Shown: positions 42,503 through 53,100 of the stretch, one piece after another
Numbering within the stretch: position 1 is the stretch's first letter
Layout: each line of letters starts with the position of its first letter
NCBI RefSeq assembly: GCF_900168195.1
Contig: NZ_FUYX01000004.1
Coordinates: 1-64,000 of the forward strand
Length of the DNA stretch: 64,000 nt
Origin: Allobosea thiooxidans
GTDB lineage: Bacteria > Pseudomonadota > Alphaproteobacteria > Rhizobiales > Beijerinckiaceae
Reading direction: 5' to 3'
Program-made: the position numbers and the translations under genes
Notes under the pieces: model-generated
Databases searched by the model: none
What the model was told of the DNA's origin: nothing
Seen by the model: only the letters and a program-made list of their open reading frames with translations

Positions 42503-42771
42503 GAAACGGCCGACGCCCCATTTTCGGACGAAGCGCGCCGTCATTCCGAGGCAGACTAAAGGCCTGAGCCCGGAACCCATGAACACGGCGCTGTTCCGGT
42601 TTCGTCGAACTCGACCTCGATCGACGAAGACGTGGATGGTCGGGACAAGCCCGACCATGATGGGAGTGTCGTTTCCAAGGCTTGCAGGCTCTTTGCTACG
42701 CGAAGCCTCGCAATGGCGGCATAGAGCCCGTGCCGCAGATGCCCGCGCTGCCCCAGCGGCACCGAGAAACG
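42503..42771. repeat. rnhB-ccrM gap containing another copy of the dispersed palindrome
   Basis: This gap has no gene that I support. ATGGTCGGG (42636-42644) and CCCGACCAT (42650-42658) with an ACAAG loop form a palindrome whose flank GACGAAGACGTGGATGG matches the copy at 41774-41786. Both copies have the same orientation with respect to rnhB, about 850 bases apart, so they bracket it. Confidence 0.7.
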
Positions 42772-44128
<1,357 letters not shown>

Positions 44129-44232
44129 GCCGCCGCCCCACGAGCCTCCGCCCTCCCGTCATCCGTTCAGAGGACGCGCACCCGCCGCCGGGGCGCGCAT
44201 CCTGAATGCATGACAGCGAGGGCGGGAGCACC

Positions 44233-44961
44233 ATGGCCACGATCCTCAAGACCGGCTCCCACGGGACCGAGGTCAAGAAGCTTCAGGAAGCGCTCAACGC
44301 CAAGCTGAAACCGCGGCCAGCGCTCGTGCCCGACAGCCAGTTCGGCGCCCTGACCCGCAGCGCGGTACTCGCGTTCCAGCGCAAGAACTGGCTGGTCGAG
44401 GATGCCGAGGCGGGGCCGGCGACCCAATCCTGCCTCTATGACACCGAGGCCTTCACGCCGATCCTGCACAAGGTCGCCTTCATCGCCCAGCCCACCAACA
44501 CGACCTGCTGGGCGACCTCGACCGCGATGATGAAGAACTCGACCGTTCCGATCATCATCGCGAAGACGCCGCCGGACATGATCCTTCCCGATGGCTCCCT
44601 GGCGAATTCGTCGGAGAGCGACCAGGCGGTCGTGACCGGGCAGCGCTATGGCCGCATCCACGGGCTGCGCTGCAACGCGCCGATGTCCTGGTCGGTCGAG
44701 CTGCTCAGGCAGGCGCTCTCGCGCGGGCCGCTGATGTTCGACATGCTCTGGCGCGTCGACGAATACACCGCCGGGCGCGGCAGCCCGGGCCACATGATCG
44801 TGGTGGTCGGCATGCGCGGCGACGGCAATCCGGACGGCACTGGCACGACGCTACGCATCCACGACCCCTGGCCGCCGAACCGCGGCAAGATCTACTCGAA
44901 GGGCTACTTCAAATGGTCGGTCGACCTGCCGACGATGACCTACCGCGTCTTCGAGCGCTAG
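44233..44961 (+). CDS. Papain-like cysteine protease fold with N-terminal peptidoglycan-binding domain
   Basis: 242 residues with no signal peptide. The N-terminal PG_binding_1 module (about 1-65) has ILKTGSHGTEVKKLQEALN and LTRSAVLAFQRK. The C-terminal domain is papain-like: the catalytic Cys in TNTTCWATSTAMMKN (near 95), His in PGHMIVVVGMRGD (near 190) and the Asp/Asn position in RIHDPWPPNRG (near 215). This resembles the C39/C70 type. Cell-wall binding plus a protease or amidase fold suggests a secreted effector or wall enzyme exported by a non-Sec route. No T6SS or immunity gene is visible next to it. ccrM precedes it by about 100 bases. Confidence 0.7.
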   Translation: MATILKTGSHGTEVKKLQEALNAKLKPRPALVPDSQFGALTRSAVLAFQRKNWLVEDAEAGPATQSCLYDTEAFTPILHKVAFIAQPTNTTCWATSTAMMKNSTVPIIIAKTPPDMILPDGSLANSSESDQAVVTGQRYGRIHGLRCNAPMSWSVELLRQALSRGPLMFDMLWRVDEYTAGRGSPGHMIVVVGMRGDGNPDGTGTTLRIHDPWPPNRGKIYSKGYFKWSVDLPTMTYRVFER

Positions 44962-44983
44962 ATCGCCGCGCGTCCTGCCGGAC

Positions 44984-45015
44984 GCGATAACGGCGACCTA
45001 TGCATTTGTTATCGC
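44984..45015. repeat. Inverted repeat between convergent papain-like gene and mutY
   Basis: GCGATAAC (44984-44991) and GTTATCGC (45008-45015) are perfect inverted copies with a 16-base loop in the 66-base convergent gap. This could be a weak terminator or a protein-binding site. Confidence 0.5.
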
Positions 45016-45027
45016 ATGGAATTCTTC

Positions 45028-46116
45028 CTAAAGGTGGACTCCACTTTTAGGACCGATGCGAAAGAGCCCGGCGCGCTCGACGACCTTCAGCATGACGCTC
45101 GGCAGCGGCTCGCCGGCGAGATCGGCCAGCGGCGTGAAGCGCATGCCGGGCGGTGCCGGCGTCGGCGTCGGCACGCTGCCGGTGAACACCGTCAGCTCCA
45201 GCGGAAAATGGGTGAAGACGTGGCGCACCGGCTGCGCAACCTGCGTCCAGCGCAAGGCCAGCGGCGCGTCCTGCGCGGCGCCGTCGAGCTCGTAATCGGC
45301 GCGCCATTCGCTGGTCGGGACCTCGGCCATGCCGCCGAGCAGCCCCTTGGCCGGCCGTGTCCTGAGCAGGATGGCGCCGTCGGCACGCGTCAGAACGAAG
45401 GCGGCGCCGTAGCGGGTCTGGCCCGCCTTCTTCGGCGCCTTGCGCGGAAAGCTCTCCTGCGTGCCCTCCTCCCGCGCCTGGCAGGGCTCGCGCCAGGGGC
45501 AAAGCCCGCAGGCCGGGTTGCGCGGCGTGCAGATGGTGGCGCCGAGATCCATCAGGGCCTGAGCGAAATCCCCCGGCCGGTCATGCGGCAATAGGGTCAG
45601 CACCTTGTCGCGAATCAGCGGCCTCGCCCCCGGCAACTCGTCCGCGATCGCGAAGAGCCGCGTCATGACGCGTTCGACATTGCCGTCGACGGCCGCGGCC
45701 GGCCGGCCGAAGGCGATCGCCGCGACGGCGCCGGCCGTATAGGCGCCGATGCCTGGCAAGGCGCGCAACCCCTCCTCGTTATCGGGAAAACGGCCGCCAT
45801 TCAGCTCCATCACCGCCTTGGCGCAGGCATGGAGGTTGCGGGCGCGGGAATAATAGCCGAGCCCGGCCCAGGCCTGCATGACATCCTCGGAAGGCGCGGC
45901 TGCGAGCGCCGCCACCGTGGGGAAGCGGGCCATAAAGCGTTCGTAATAGGGCTTCACCGCCGTGACCGTGGTCTGCTGCAGCATGATCTCGGAGGCCCAG
46001 ACCCGGTAGGGATCGGGCCGCTCGCCCACGCCCGCGCGCCAAGGCAGCGCCCGGCGATGCCGATCGTACCAGGCGAGAAGATCGGCGGCGCGAGGCATCG
46101 AAACGGCGACGTCCAT
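45028..46116 (-). CDS. mutY: A/G-specific adenine glycosylase
   Basis: About 362 residues. Catalytic Glu is in ASEIMLQQTTVTAVKPYYER, the helix-hairpin-helix is LPGIGAYTAGAVAAIAFGR with the catalytic Asp in AAAVDGNVERV, and the 4Fe-4S site CTPRNPACGLCPWREPC has the expected C-x6-C-x2-C-x5-C spacing. A NUDIX-like 8-oxoG recognition domain fills the C-terminus. It removes A opposite 8-oxoguanine. I chose the start at 46116 (MDVAVSMPRAAD); Met six codons later is possible. The last codons and stop lie inside an 11-bp palindrome at 45028-45050. Confidence 0.95.
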   Translation of the reverse strand: MDVAVSMPRAADLLAWYDRHRRALPWRAGVGERPDPYRVWASEIMLQQTTVTAVKPYYERFMARFPTVAALAAAPSEDVMQAWAGLGYYSRARNLHACAKAVMELNGGRFPDNEEGLRALPGIGAYTAGAVAAIAFGRPAAAVDGNVERVMTRLFAIADELPGARPLIRDKVLTLLPHDRPGDFAQALMDLGATICTPRNPACGLCPWREPCQAREEGTQESFPRKAPKKAGQTRYGAAFVLTRADGAILLRTRPAKGLLGGMAEVPTSEWRADYELDGAAQDAPLALRWTQVAQPVRHVFTHFPLELTVFTGSVPTPTPAPPGMRFTPLADLAGEPLPSVMLKVVERAGLFRIGPKSGVHL

Positions 46117-46282
46117 GCCCCGGTCTAACGCGAGAAGGCGTGGCGATGGAAGGGTTGGCGGATCACGGAAATCGCGTTTGGACTCGCACTCGGGAACGCC
46201 GCCCTTTTGACCCGGCGCGAAAGCCGCGCCGGGCATGCCGAGCTTTGCAAGCAAGGCGCGCGGGATCCGCCTCGCAACGCCG

Positions 46283-47107
46283 CTATTTCAGCGTAGCGAT
46301 GATGGCGTCGATGTCCTTGCAATCCTGCGCGGAAGGAGCCGCGCTGGCACGCTCGTCGACCGCCCTCATCGCGTCATGGGCCTTCTTGAGGCGCTCGATC
46401 ATCGCCGGCGACTGATCCTTCATCAGCATGTTGGAGGTGATATCCGTCACCTGCATGGAACGCTTGTTGAGCTCCTCCCTGGTGCAGCTTCCGGCAGCGG
46501 GAGGGGCAGCCCCGCCACCATCGTTCGCAGCCGCAGGCTTCGCTTTCGCCGCGCCGTCCCGCAACCGGACCGTCGAGACGGCGAGATCACAAGCCGGAGC
46601 GAATTGCTCGGCCTTGTCTGCCCGGTAGATGCATTCGAAATTGTAAGCCTTGCCGCTCGCTATCGTGAAAACATAGCGTTTGATCTGCGGACGCTCCTTG
46701 CTGAAAGGCATTCGAGCGTTCTGGAAGATCATGTCGACGGCGGGCCGGCCGAGCATCGTGGTCATGGACGAGGATTTGAGCGTGGTCGAGGCCAAACGCG
46801 CGACCGCTTTCGTGAACGCGTCCGTGATGTCGGGCCGTGTCGTCTCGCTCACCTCCTTGAAATCTCCCGCGTCGCGAGGGCCGAGAAAGGTGACGATGAC
46901 ATCGCCATTCGTCGGCGAAGACGCGGTTACGCCGGTCACGTCGCCGGTTCCATCGGCGAACTCGTGATCCAGCGCGAAATTCAGGGGATAGCTGAACGTA
47001 TAGGAGCCATCGGGGGCATCGAAAACCCGCGTGCCCTGCGCGGCGACAGCGGTCGGCATGGTCAATGCAAGGGCCAATAGGAGGCCGGCACGTGCAAAAA
47101 ACGACAT
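46283..47107 (-). CDS. Secreted hypothetical protein
   Basis: About 274 residues: a signal peptide (MSFFARAGLLLALALTMPTA ... AAQ), then a globular domain of about 150 residues (FDAPDGSYTFSYPLNFALDH, GYPAVDM-like LGRPAVDMIF, RYVFTIASGKAYNFECIYR). This resembles PsbP/DUF1795-type domains that recognise a surface patch in lipoprotein-like folds. A C-terminal helical segment with two cysteines (SCTREELNKRSMQVTDITS ... AQDCKDIDAI) follows. I cannot assign a family with confidence. The start is one of two adjacent ATGs (47110, 47107) after AGGAAG. Function unknown; periplasmic. Confidence 0.7.
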   Translation of the reverse strand: MSFFARAGLLLALALTMPTAVAAQGTRVFDAPDGSYTFSYPLNFALDHEFADGTGDVTGVTASSPTNGDVIVTFLGPRDAGDFKEVSETTRPDITDAFTKAVARLASTTLKSSSMTTMLGRPAVDMIFQNARMPFSKERPQIKRYVFTIASGKAYNFECIYRADKAEQFAPACDLAVSTVRLRDGAAKAKPAAANDGGGAAPPAAGSCTREELNKRSMQVTDITSNMLMKDQSPAMIERLKKAHDAMRAVDERASAAPSAQDCKDIDAIIATLK

Positions 47108-47409
47108 CATCTTCCTTATGTCTTGATGGGAGCAGCCTATCGCGGCAGCGCGATCTTGATGGATCGATCGAGTTCGACGGTCATTTCGGTGCGGTGGAAC
47201 ATCTTCACAACCGAATCTGATCTCACCGTCCTGCGTCGCCGACCGGCGGCGATCGCGCAGCACATTCCTATGCAGCCGCTTGCGGCCGACAAGCGTCGTG
47301 CCCACAGTACAGCCATGCTCGCCGAACCAATCGATGACGGCATCGCTCGCGCCCGCACGCAGGGCGGCGCCCGGCGATGCCGGCCGTACCGGGCGAGCGA
47401 AGAACGGCG
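47108..47409. other. Gap between the secreted protein gene and rpiB
   Basis: No intact gene is supported in these 300 bases. The part next to rpiB (47342-47400) is a decayed copy of a piece of mutY, annotated separately. The part near 47200-47110 should contain the promoter of the secreted protein gene, but I see no clear hexamers. Confidence 0.4.
47342..47400 (-). pseudogene. Decayed fragment similar to the 5' end of mutY
   Basis: The sequence at 47361-47395 matches mutY 46041-46075 at most positions, including an identical run GGCGATGC. With one gap the similarity extends to about 58 bases. In translation it reads LARYGRHRRAPP against LAWYDRHRRALP of MutY. It has the same strand as mutY, no start and no continuation. 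It appears to be a relic of a duplication or recombination in this region. Confidence 0.5.
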
Positions 47410-47859
47410 CTAGCTCTCCGGCGACCCGATCATCGCGACCCGCGTCGCATGCCGGCCACCCTCGAACGGGGCGGTCAGGAACGCATCGACGATATCGAGC
47501 GCCAGCCAGTCCCCCACCACGCGCGCGCCGATCGACAGCATGTTGGCGTCATTGTGCTGGCGGATCATGCGGGCCGAGAACGTGTCGGAGCAGACGCCGC
47601 AACGGATGCCCTCGACCTTGTTCGCCGCCATCATGATGCCCTGGCCGCTGCCGCACAGGATGATGCCGAGCCGGCAATCACCGGAGGCGACGAGCCGCGC
47701 CGCCGCCTTGCCGTGCTGCGGATAGTCAGTGCTCTCCGACGTGGTCGGGCCGATATCGACCACCTCCCAGCCCTGCGCGGCGACATGAGCGGCAATGGCC
47801 TGTCGGAGCTGAATGGCGGTATGGTCGCTCGAGAGTGCGATGCGGTTGTTGGCTGTCAC
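47410..47859 (-). CDS. rpiB: Ribose-5-phosphate isomerase B
   Basis: 149 residues. RIALSSDHTAIQLRQAIAAH at the start carries the substrate Asp-His, the catalytic Cys lies in ILCGSGQGIMMAANK (about 68-82), and RCGVCSDTFSARMIRQHNDA and NMLSIGARVVG follow. It interconverts ribose-5-phosphate and ribulose-5-phosphate; RpiB enzymes can also act on allose or other 6-phosphates. It is a single gene here, with the DUF1232 gene upstream on the same strand 124 bases away. Confidence 0.94.
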   Translation of the reverse strand: MTANNRIALSSDHTAIQLRQAIAAHVAAQGWEVVDIGPTTSESTDYPQHGKAAARLVASGDCRLGIILCGSGQGIMMAANKVEGIRCGVCSDTFSARMIRQHNDANMLSIGARVVGDWLALDIVDAFLTAPFEGGRHATRVAMIGSPES

Positions 47860-47983
47860 GGCGAAGTCGTCCCGTTTTCCGAGGCAATCTGGCGGCTCGG
47901 CCGAGTTGGATCAGGCGCTTCCTGCTTCGTCAATTCTGCCAGCGACCGCGTGACGGAAATCTGCCGAAAACGGAGACGGCCCG

Positions 47984-48361
47984 CTATCGGAAATACCGCA
48001 GAGCCCAGAAGCCGAGAGCGGCCAGGCAAGATATCCAGACGCAAACGATGACGACCGCCCCTGACAGGCTGCGCGGTCGCGCGGCGCGCTCGTCCGCCTG
48101 CCGGCGAAAATCGTTCATCAGGTCCGGTGGAATGAGGCGAACGGCCAGGGCGATTCCGGCCGGGACGATCAACAGATCGTCCAGATAGCCGAGAATCGGA
48201 ATGAAATCCGGAACGAGGTCGACCGGGCTCAAAGCGTAGGCGGCGACTGCCGCTGCGATCACCTTGGCGAGCCGGGGAGTCCGTGGATCGCGGGCCGCGA
48301 TCCAGAGAGTGACGCCATCACGCTTCAGCCGTCGTGCCCATTGCTTCACGCGCTTCAGCAT
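47984..48361 (-). CDS. DUF1232 (YkvA-type) small membrane protein
   Basis: 125 residues. The DUF1232 signature LAKVIAAAVAAYALSPVDLV followed by PDFIPILGYLDDLLIVPAGI covers about 40-80, with a Pro-Asp motif inside a helical hairpin. A C-terminal transmembrane helix (VVIVCVWISCLAALGFWAL) follows. The N-terminus is basic (MLKRVKQWARRLKRD). Function unknown. The start at 48361 suits the family better than an upstream Met nine codons earlier. Confidence 0.85.
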   Translation of the reverse strand: MLKRVKQWARRLKRDGVTLWIAARDPRTPRLAKVIAAAVAAYALSPVDLVPDFIPILGYLDDLLIVPAGIALAVRLIPPDLMNDFRRQADERAARPRSLSGAVVIVCVWISCLAALGFWALRYFR

Positions 48362-48413
48362 CGAGGACCTGTGGCATGAGCTGGACAAGCCCGCAACGGT
48401 GGGGAGCGGGCCC

Positions 48414-48623
48414 TCAGCCGCGCCCCAGATGCCGATCGAGAGCCCCTTGCAACTGCTCGACGCGGATGGCCAGAGCTTCCTTGGTCAGGTTGACCCCTTC
48501 CGGCGCACCCTCGATCGACAGAAGGACGCCTTGCTCGGCCATTTCCAGCTGTTCCTGCGCAAGCTCCAGATGCTTTTTCAGGACTTGCGTGATGCGGTCC
48601 TTGGCCGCCTGGGTCGTATCCAT
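48414..48623 (-). CDS. Small helical protein of unknown function
   Basis: 69 residues, MDTTQAAKDRITQVLKKHLE onward, predicted to be two helices broken near GAPEGVNLTKEA, with a coiled-coil-like LELAQEQLEMAEQ stretch. There is no signal peptide, membrane segment or Cys. GAGGGG lies four to eight bases upstream of the ATG, supporting translation. I do not recognise a family. It is upstream of the DUF1232 gene on the same strand with about 50 bases between them. Confidence 0.6.
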   Translation of the reverse strand: MDTTQAAKDRITQVLKKHLELAQEQLEMAEQGVLLSIEGAPEGVNLTKEALAIRVEQLQGALDRHLGRG

Positions 48624-48754
48624 AGGCCCCTCGCTTGTTCACTGGCGATGGAGCGACGATCGCATAGCCGAGACGGCGAGCCAAACCTTCTGCCGCTCAC
48701 AATCGACTGCATCTCCCGCTTGCGGGCAGCATGCCTCGCCCCCACAATGAAGCC

Positions 48755-49252
48755 ATGGCCGCCAGACCCCTCGCAGAACTGATCGACGACTGCATCGCGC
48801 CCGCTCTCGCCGCGCAGGGCTTTGCCGGGCGCGCCATCGTCGCGCTCTGGCCCGAGATCGTCGGCGAGCGGCTCGCCGCGCGCTCGCGCCCGCTCAAGAT
48901 CGACTGGCCGCGCCGCCGTCCGGCGCCGGGCGAGCCGGCCGAACCCGCCACGATGGTCGTGCGCGTCGAGGGCGCCTTCGCGTTGGAGATGCAGCAGCTC
49001 GGGCCGCTGGTGGTCGAGCGGGTCAACACCCATCTCGGCTGGCGCGCCGTCGGCAAGCTCGTGCTCAAGCAGGGGCCGGTCGCGGCTCCGGTCGCAGCCA
49101 GGCCGATGCCGAAGCTCGACGGCGAGGAGGCCGCCCGCGTCGAGGCGCAGGTCGCCTGCGTCGCCGACGAGGGCTTACGCGAGGCGCTGGCGCGGCTCGG
49201 CAGGGCCGTCGCGCTCAACGCGAAAGCGCGAGCCCCTGACACGGCTTCGTGA
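48755..49252 (+). CDS. DUF721 / DciA-like protein
   Basis: About 165 residues. The DUF721 domain occupies about 1-110 (PLAELIDDCIAPALAAQGFA, IVALWPEIVGERLAARSRP, MVVRVEGAFALEMQQLGPLV, RVNTHLGWRAVGKLVLKQG), and a helical tail follows. DciA proteins are predicted loaders of the replicative helicase in bacteria without DnaC; in alphaproteobacteria the domain is common and less studied. An upstream ATG at 48731 would add eight residues. It sits directly before dsbA and smc in the conserved order also seen in rhizobia. Confidence 0.85.
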   Translation: MAARPLAELIDDCIAPALAAQGFAGRAIVALWPEIVGERLAARSRPLKIDWPRRRPAPGEPAEPATMVVRVEGAFALEMQQLGPLVVERVNTHLGWRAVGKLVLKQGPVAAPVAARPMPKLDGEEAARVEAQVACVADEGLREALARLGRAVALNAKARAPDTAS

Positions 49253-49346
49253 GCAGGGCCCCGCGCGGCACGATGCGCTCTTGCCACAATCGCGTTCACC
49301 TCTATAGCTCCGCCACCGATTTCGACCTTTCCGGGGATTTCTCACG

Positions 49347-49967
49347 ATGACGAACAGGCGACAGCTCCTGACCGGCGCAGCCGGCATCGCCGCTGCCGCG
49401 CTCGCCGGCCTCAACGCCGCGCGGGCCCAGACCAAGATGCCCGAGGCCGGCCCGCTGGGCGATGTCTGGCTCGGCTCGCCCGATGCCAAGGTCACGATCA
49501 TCGAATACGCCTCGCTGACCTGCAGCCACTGCGCGCATTTCCACGCCGAGGCCTGGCCGGAGCTCAAGAAGAAGTACATCGACACCGGGAAGGTGCGCTT
49601 CACGCTGCGCGAGTTCCCGCTCGATCCGCTGGCGACGGCCGGCTTCATGCTGTCGCGCTGCAACGGCAACGAGAAGTTCTATCCGATGACGGACCTGCTG
49701 TTCGCGCAGCAGCGCAACTGGGCCTTCACGGAGAAGCCGGTCGATGCGCTGTCCGCCCTGGTCAAGCAGGCCGGTTTCACACAGGAATCCTTCGAAGCCT
49801 GCTTGAAACGGCAGGATATCTATGACGCCGTCACGGTCGTGAAGGATGGCGGGGCCAAGGCTGGCGTGGATTCGACGCCGACCTTTTTCATCAACGGGCA
49901 GAAGCGTTCCGGTGCGCTCACGATCGCCGAGTTCGACAAGATCCTGGAGCCGCTCCTCGCCAAGTGA
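49347..49967 (+). CDS. Exported DsbA-family thiol:disulfide oxidoreductase
   Basis: 206 residues with a signal peptide that has a Tat-like twin Arg (TNRRQLLTGAAGIAAAALAG). The thioredoxin-fold has the active-site motif CSHC in YASLTCSHCAHFHAEAWPEL (near residue 60) and the cis-Pro loop in DSTPTFFINGQKRSG (near 175). It forms or isomerises disulfides in periplasmic proteins. It lies between the dciA-like gene and smc. Confidence 0.93.
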   Translation: MTNRRQLLTGAAGIAAAALAGLNAARAQTKMPEAGPLGDVWLGSPDAKVTIIEYASLTCSHCAHFHAEAWPELKKKYIDTGKVRFTLREFPLDPLATAGFMLSRCNGNEKFYPMTDLLFAQQRNWAFTEKPVDALSALVKQAGFTQESFEACLKRQDIYDAVTVVKDGGAKAGVDSTPTFFINGQKRSGALTIAEFDKILEPLLAK

Positions 49968-49998
49968 GCGGACGGCTTTCGCAGTACCGGCTCACGCC

Positions 49999-50108
49999 GT
50001 CATCCCGGCCAGGCCGCCAAGCGGCGCAGAGCCGGGATCCATGCCCGAACCCCAAACGGAGGCGTTCCGGAATGGATCCCGGGTCTCAGTGCGGTCGCCC
50101 GGGATGAC
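49999..50108. repeat. Nested palindromic element upstream of smc
   Basis: The outer arms GTCATCCCGG (49999-50008) and CCGGGATGAC (50099-50108) are perfect inverted copies. Inside them, CCGGGATCCAT (about 50032) and ATGGATCCCGG (about 50071) form a second pair. The same GTCATCCCG outer arm recurs at 61872, so this is a dispersed element. It fills the gap between dsbA and smc and may form a large hairpin in read-through mRNA. Confidence 0.75.
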
Positions 50109-50138
50109 GCCCGTGAGGACAAGAGGCGAGGCGCGGCC

Positions 50139-53100
50139 ATGCACCTGACGCGCCTCAAGCTTACCGGCTTCAAGACCTTCGTCGAGCCGACCGAGTTCGC
50201 GATCGAGCCGGGGCTGACCGGCATCGTCGGGCCCAATGGCTGCGGCAAGTCCAACCTCGTCGAAGCCCTGCGCTGGGTGATGGGCGAAAGCTCGTTCAAG
50301 AACATGCGCGGCTCGGGGATGGACGACGTCATCTTCGGCGGCTCGAACGAGCGCCCGGCCCGCAACATGGCCGAGGTCTCGCTGACCCTAGACAACAGCG
50401 ACCGCAAGGCCCCGGCCGCCTTCAACGACACCGACGTCCTCGAAGTCACGCGCCGGATCGAGCGCGAGGAAGGTTCGACCTACCGCATCAACGGCAAGGA
50501 AGTCCGCGCCCGGGACGTGCAGCTCCTCTTCGCCGACGCCGCAACCGGGGCGCGCTCGCCGGCGCTGGTGCGGCAAGGGCAGATCAGCGAGATCATCTCG
50601 GCCAAGCCGCAGTCGCGCCGGCGCATCCTTGAGGATGCCGCCGGCATCGCCGGCCTGCACAGCCGCCGCCACGAGGCCGAGCTCCGGCTCAGGGGCGCCG
50701 AGGAGAACCTGACCCGCCTGGAAGACGTGCTCGGCGAAATCGACGGGCAGATCGAGGCGCTGCAACGGCAGGCGCGGCAGGCCGGGCGCTATCGCAGCCT
50801 CGCCGCCGATATCCGTCGCGCCGAGGCGACGCTGGCGCTGATCGCGCTGCATGACGCCCGAGCCCAGGAAGCCCAGGCCTCGCATGTGCTGGAGGAGGCG
50901 GTGCGCGGCGTCGCCGACCAGACCGGCATCCAGGCGGAAGCCGCCAAGCGGCAGGCCATCGCCGCCCATGAGATGCCGGCGCTGCGCGAAGGCGAAGCTG
51001 CCGCCGCCGCCGCACTGGTCCGGCTGAAGCGCGGCCTCGACGAACTCGAAGCCGAGAATCGCCGCGCCCGGCAGCGGGCAGAAGAACTCGGGCGCCGGCT
51101 TGGCGAGCTCGAGGCCGATCTCGCGCGGCAGGAGAGCGTCGGGCGCGACGCGGCCGAAAGCCTCGCCCGGCTGTCGGCGGAGGACGAGGCGCTCGCCCGC
51201 GAGGGCGACGGTGCAGGCTCGGGCGCGGAAGCGGCGGAGGCGGCGCGGCGCGAAGCGGAAGGGGCGCTGGCCGTGGCGGAAGGCGAGCATGCCGCCGCGC
51301 AGGCCGCTCTCTCCGATCTCGCGGCCCGCCGAAGCGCGCTGGAACAGTCGCTGCGTGAGGCGCGTCAGCGGCAGGACCGCGCCAGCGGCGAGCGCGACAA
51401 GCTGCGCCGCGAGCTCGAAATCCTCGATTCGTCCAATGCGAAGACGCTGCTCGACAGGCTGCGCGAAGCCCTGGCAACGGCCGAGAAGGCGATGAAGGCC
51501 GCCGAAGCCGATGTCGGCAAGGCGCGAGCGGCAGTCGTAGCGGCACGCGAGCGCGAGGCGGAGCTGCGCAACCCGCTCGCCGAGGCCGACCGCCGGGCAC
51601 AGCGTCTCGACACCGAGATCGGCACGCTGCGCAAGCTGCTCGCGCCGGCGGCCGGCGATCGCTGGCCCGCCATTCTCGAAGCGCTGAGCGTCGCCAAGGG
51701 CTACGAGGTCGCGCTGGGCGCAGCCCTCGGCGACGATCTCGACGCCTCAACAGAAGCCGCCGCCCCCGCACATTGGGACGATACCGGCGAAGGCAGCGAC
51801 GACCCCGCCTTGCCCGAAGCAGCCGAGCCGCTGCTCGACCATGTCAGGGCTCCAGTGGCCCTGCGGCGGCGGCTGGCACAGATCGGCATCGTCGCGCGCG
51901 GCAAGGGCGAAGCGCTGCGGCGTCAGCTGAAGCAGGGGCAGATCCTGGTCTCGCGCGAAGGCGATCTCTGGCGCTGGGACGGCTTCACCAGTGCCGCCGA
52001 AGCGCCCTCCCCGGCGGCGCGGCGACTCTCCGAGAAAAACCGCCTCGCGGATCTGGAGCGCGAGGCCAAGGCGGCGCGCGTGGCGGCGGAGGAAGCCCGC
52101 CGGGCGCTGGAAGCCGTCACCCTCGCGGCCCGCCAGGCGGCGCAGGCGGAAACGACAGCGATCGAAGAGGCCCGGCAGGCACGCCGCGGCGTCGACGAGT
52201 CCCGCGAGCAGCTCGCCGCTGCCGAGCGCAAGGCGGCGGAGACGCTGGTCAAGCGCTCGACCCTGGCCGAGGCGATCAAGCGGCTCGGGGCCGCCGTCTC
52301 CGACGCGGCCGCCCAGGCAACGACGCATGAGACGGGACTGGCGGCACTCCCCGCCCCTGCCGAGCTCGAGAACACCCTGCTCAAGGCGCGGCTGCATCTG
52401 GGCGAATGCCGGGCGGCGGCCTCCGATGCACGCGCCCGGGTCCAGACCCTGGCACGGGAGGCCGAGCTGCGGGCCGGGCGCCGCGCCGCCATCGCCGCCG
52501 ACATTGCGGCCTGGCGCGAGCGCGCGGCAGCAAGCCTGCAGACCGCCGAAGAGACCCGGCGCCGGATCGCGGCGGCCGGGGCCGAGCGGCAGGCATTGCT
52601 GGAAGCGCCCGACACCTTCCTGAGCGAGCGGCGCCGAATCGTCGCCGAGATCGAGCAGGCGGAAGGCGCACGGCGCGAGGCGGCCGACAGGCTCGCCGCC
52701 GGCGAGACCGCGCTGGCCGAGGCCGACCGGCAGGCCCGCATCGCGCTCGAAGGCCTCTCCGGCGCGCGCGAGCGCCGCGCCTCGGCCGAGGCGCGGCTGG
52801 AGGCGGCGCGCCAGCGCGTGGCCGACATCACGCGCGAGATCGAGGACCGTCTCGAAACCGGGCTCGAAGGGCTGCAGGGAATCGCCGGCATCAAGCCGGG
52901 CGACGCCTTGCCGGAGCCGGAGGCGGTCGAGCGGCGGCTCGCCAACCTCAAGGGCGAGCGCGAGCGGCTCGGCGCCGTCAACCTGCGGGCCGAGGACGAG
53001 CTCACGGAAGTCAGGACCAAGCGCGAGGGGCTGTCCGGCGAGCGCGACGACCTGACCGAGGCGATCAGGCGCCTGCGCCAGGCGATCGGCGCGCTCAACC

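Noticed and set aside
42503-42771. A small gene between rnhB and ccrM
   Set aside because: The only frames run through the dispersed palindrome and have no ribosome-binding site.
45016-45594. A 192-codon plus-strand frame in mutY
   Set aside because: Antisense to the NUDIX-like domain of MutY, whose motifs are intact.
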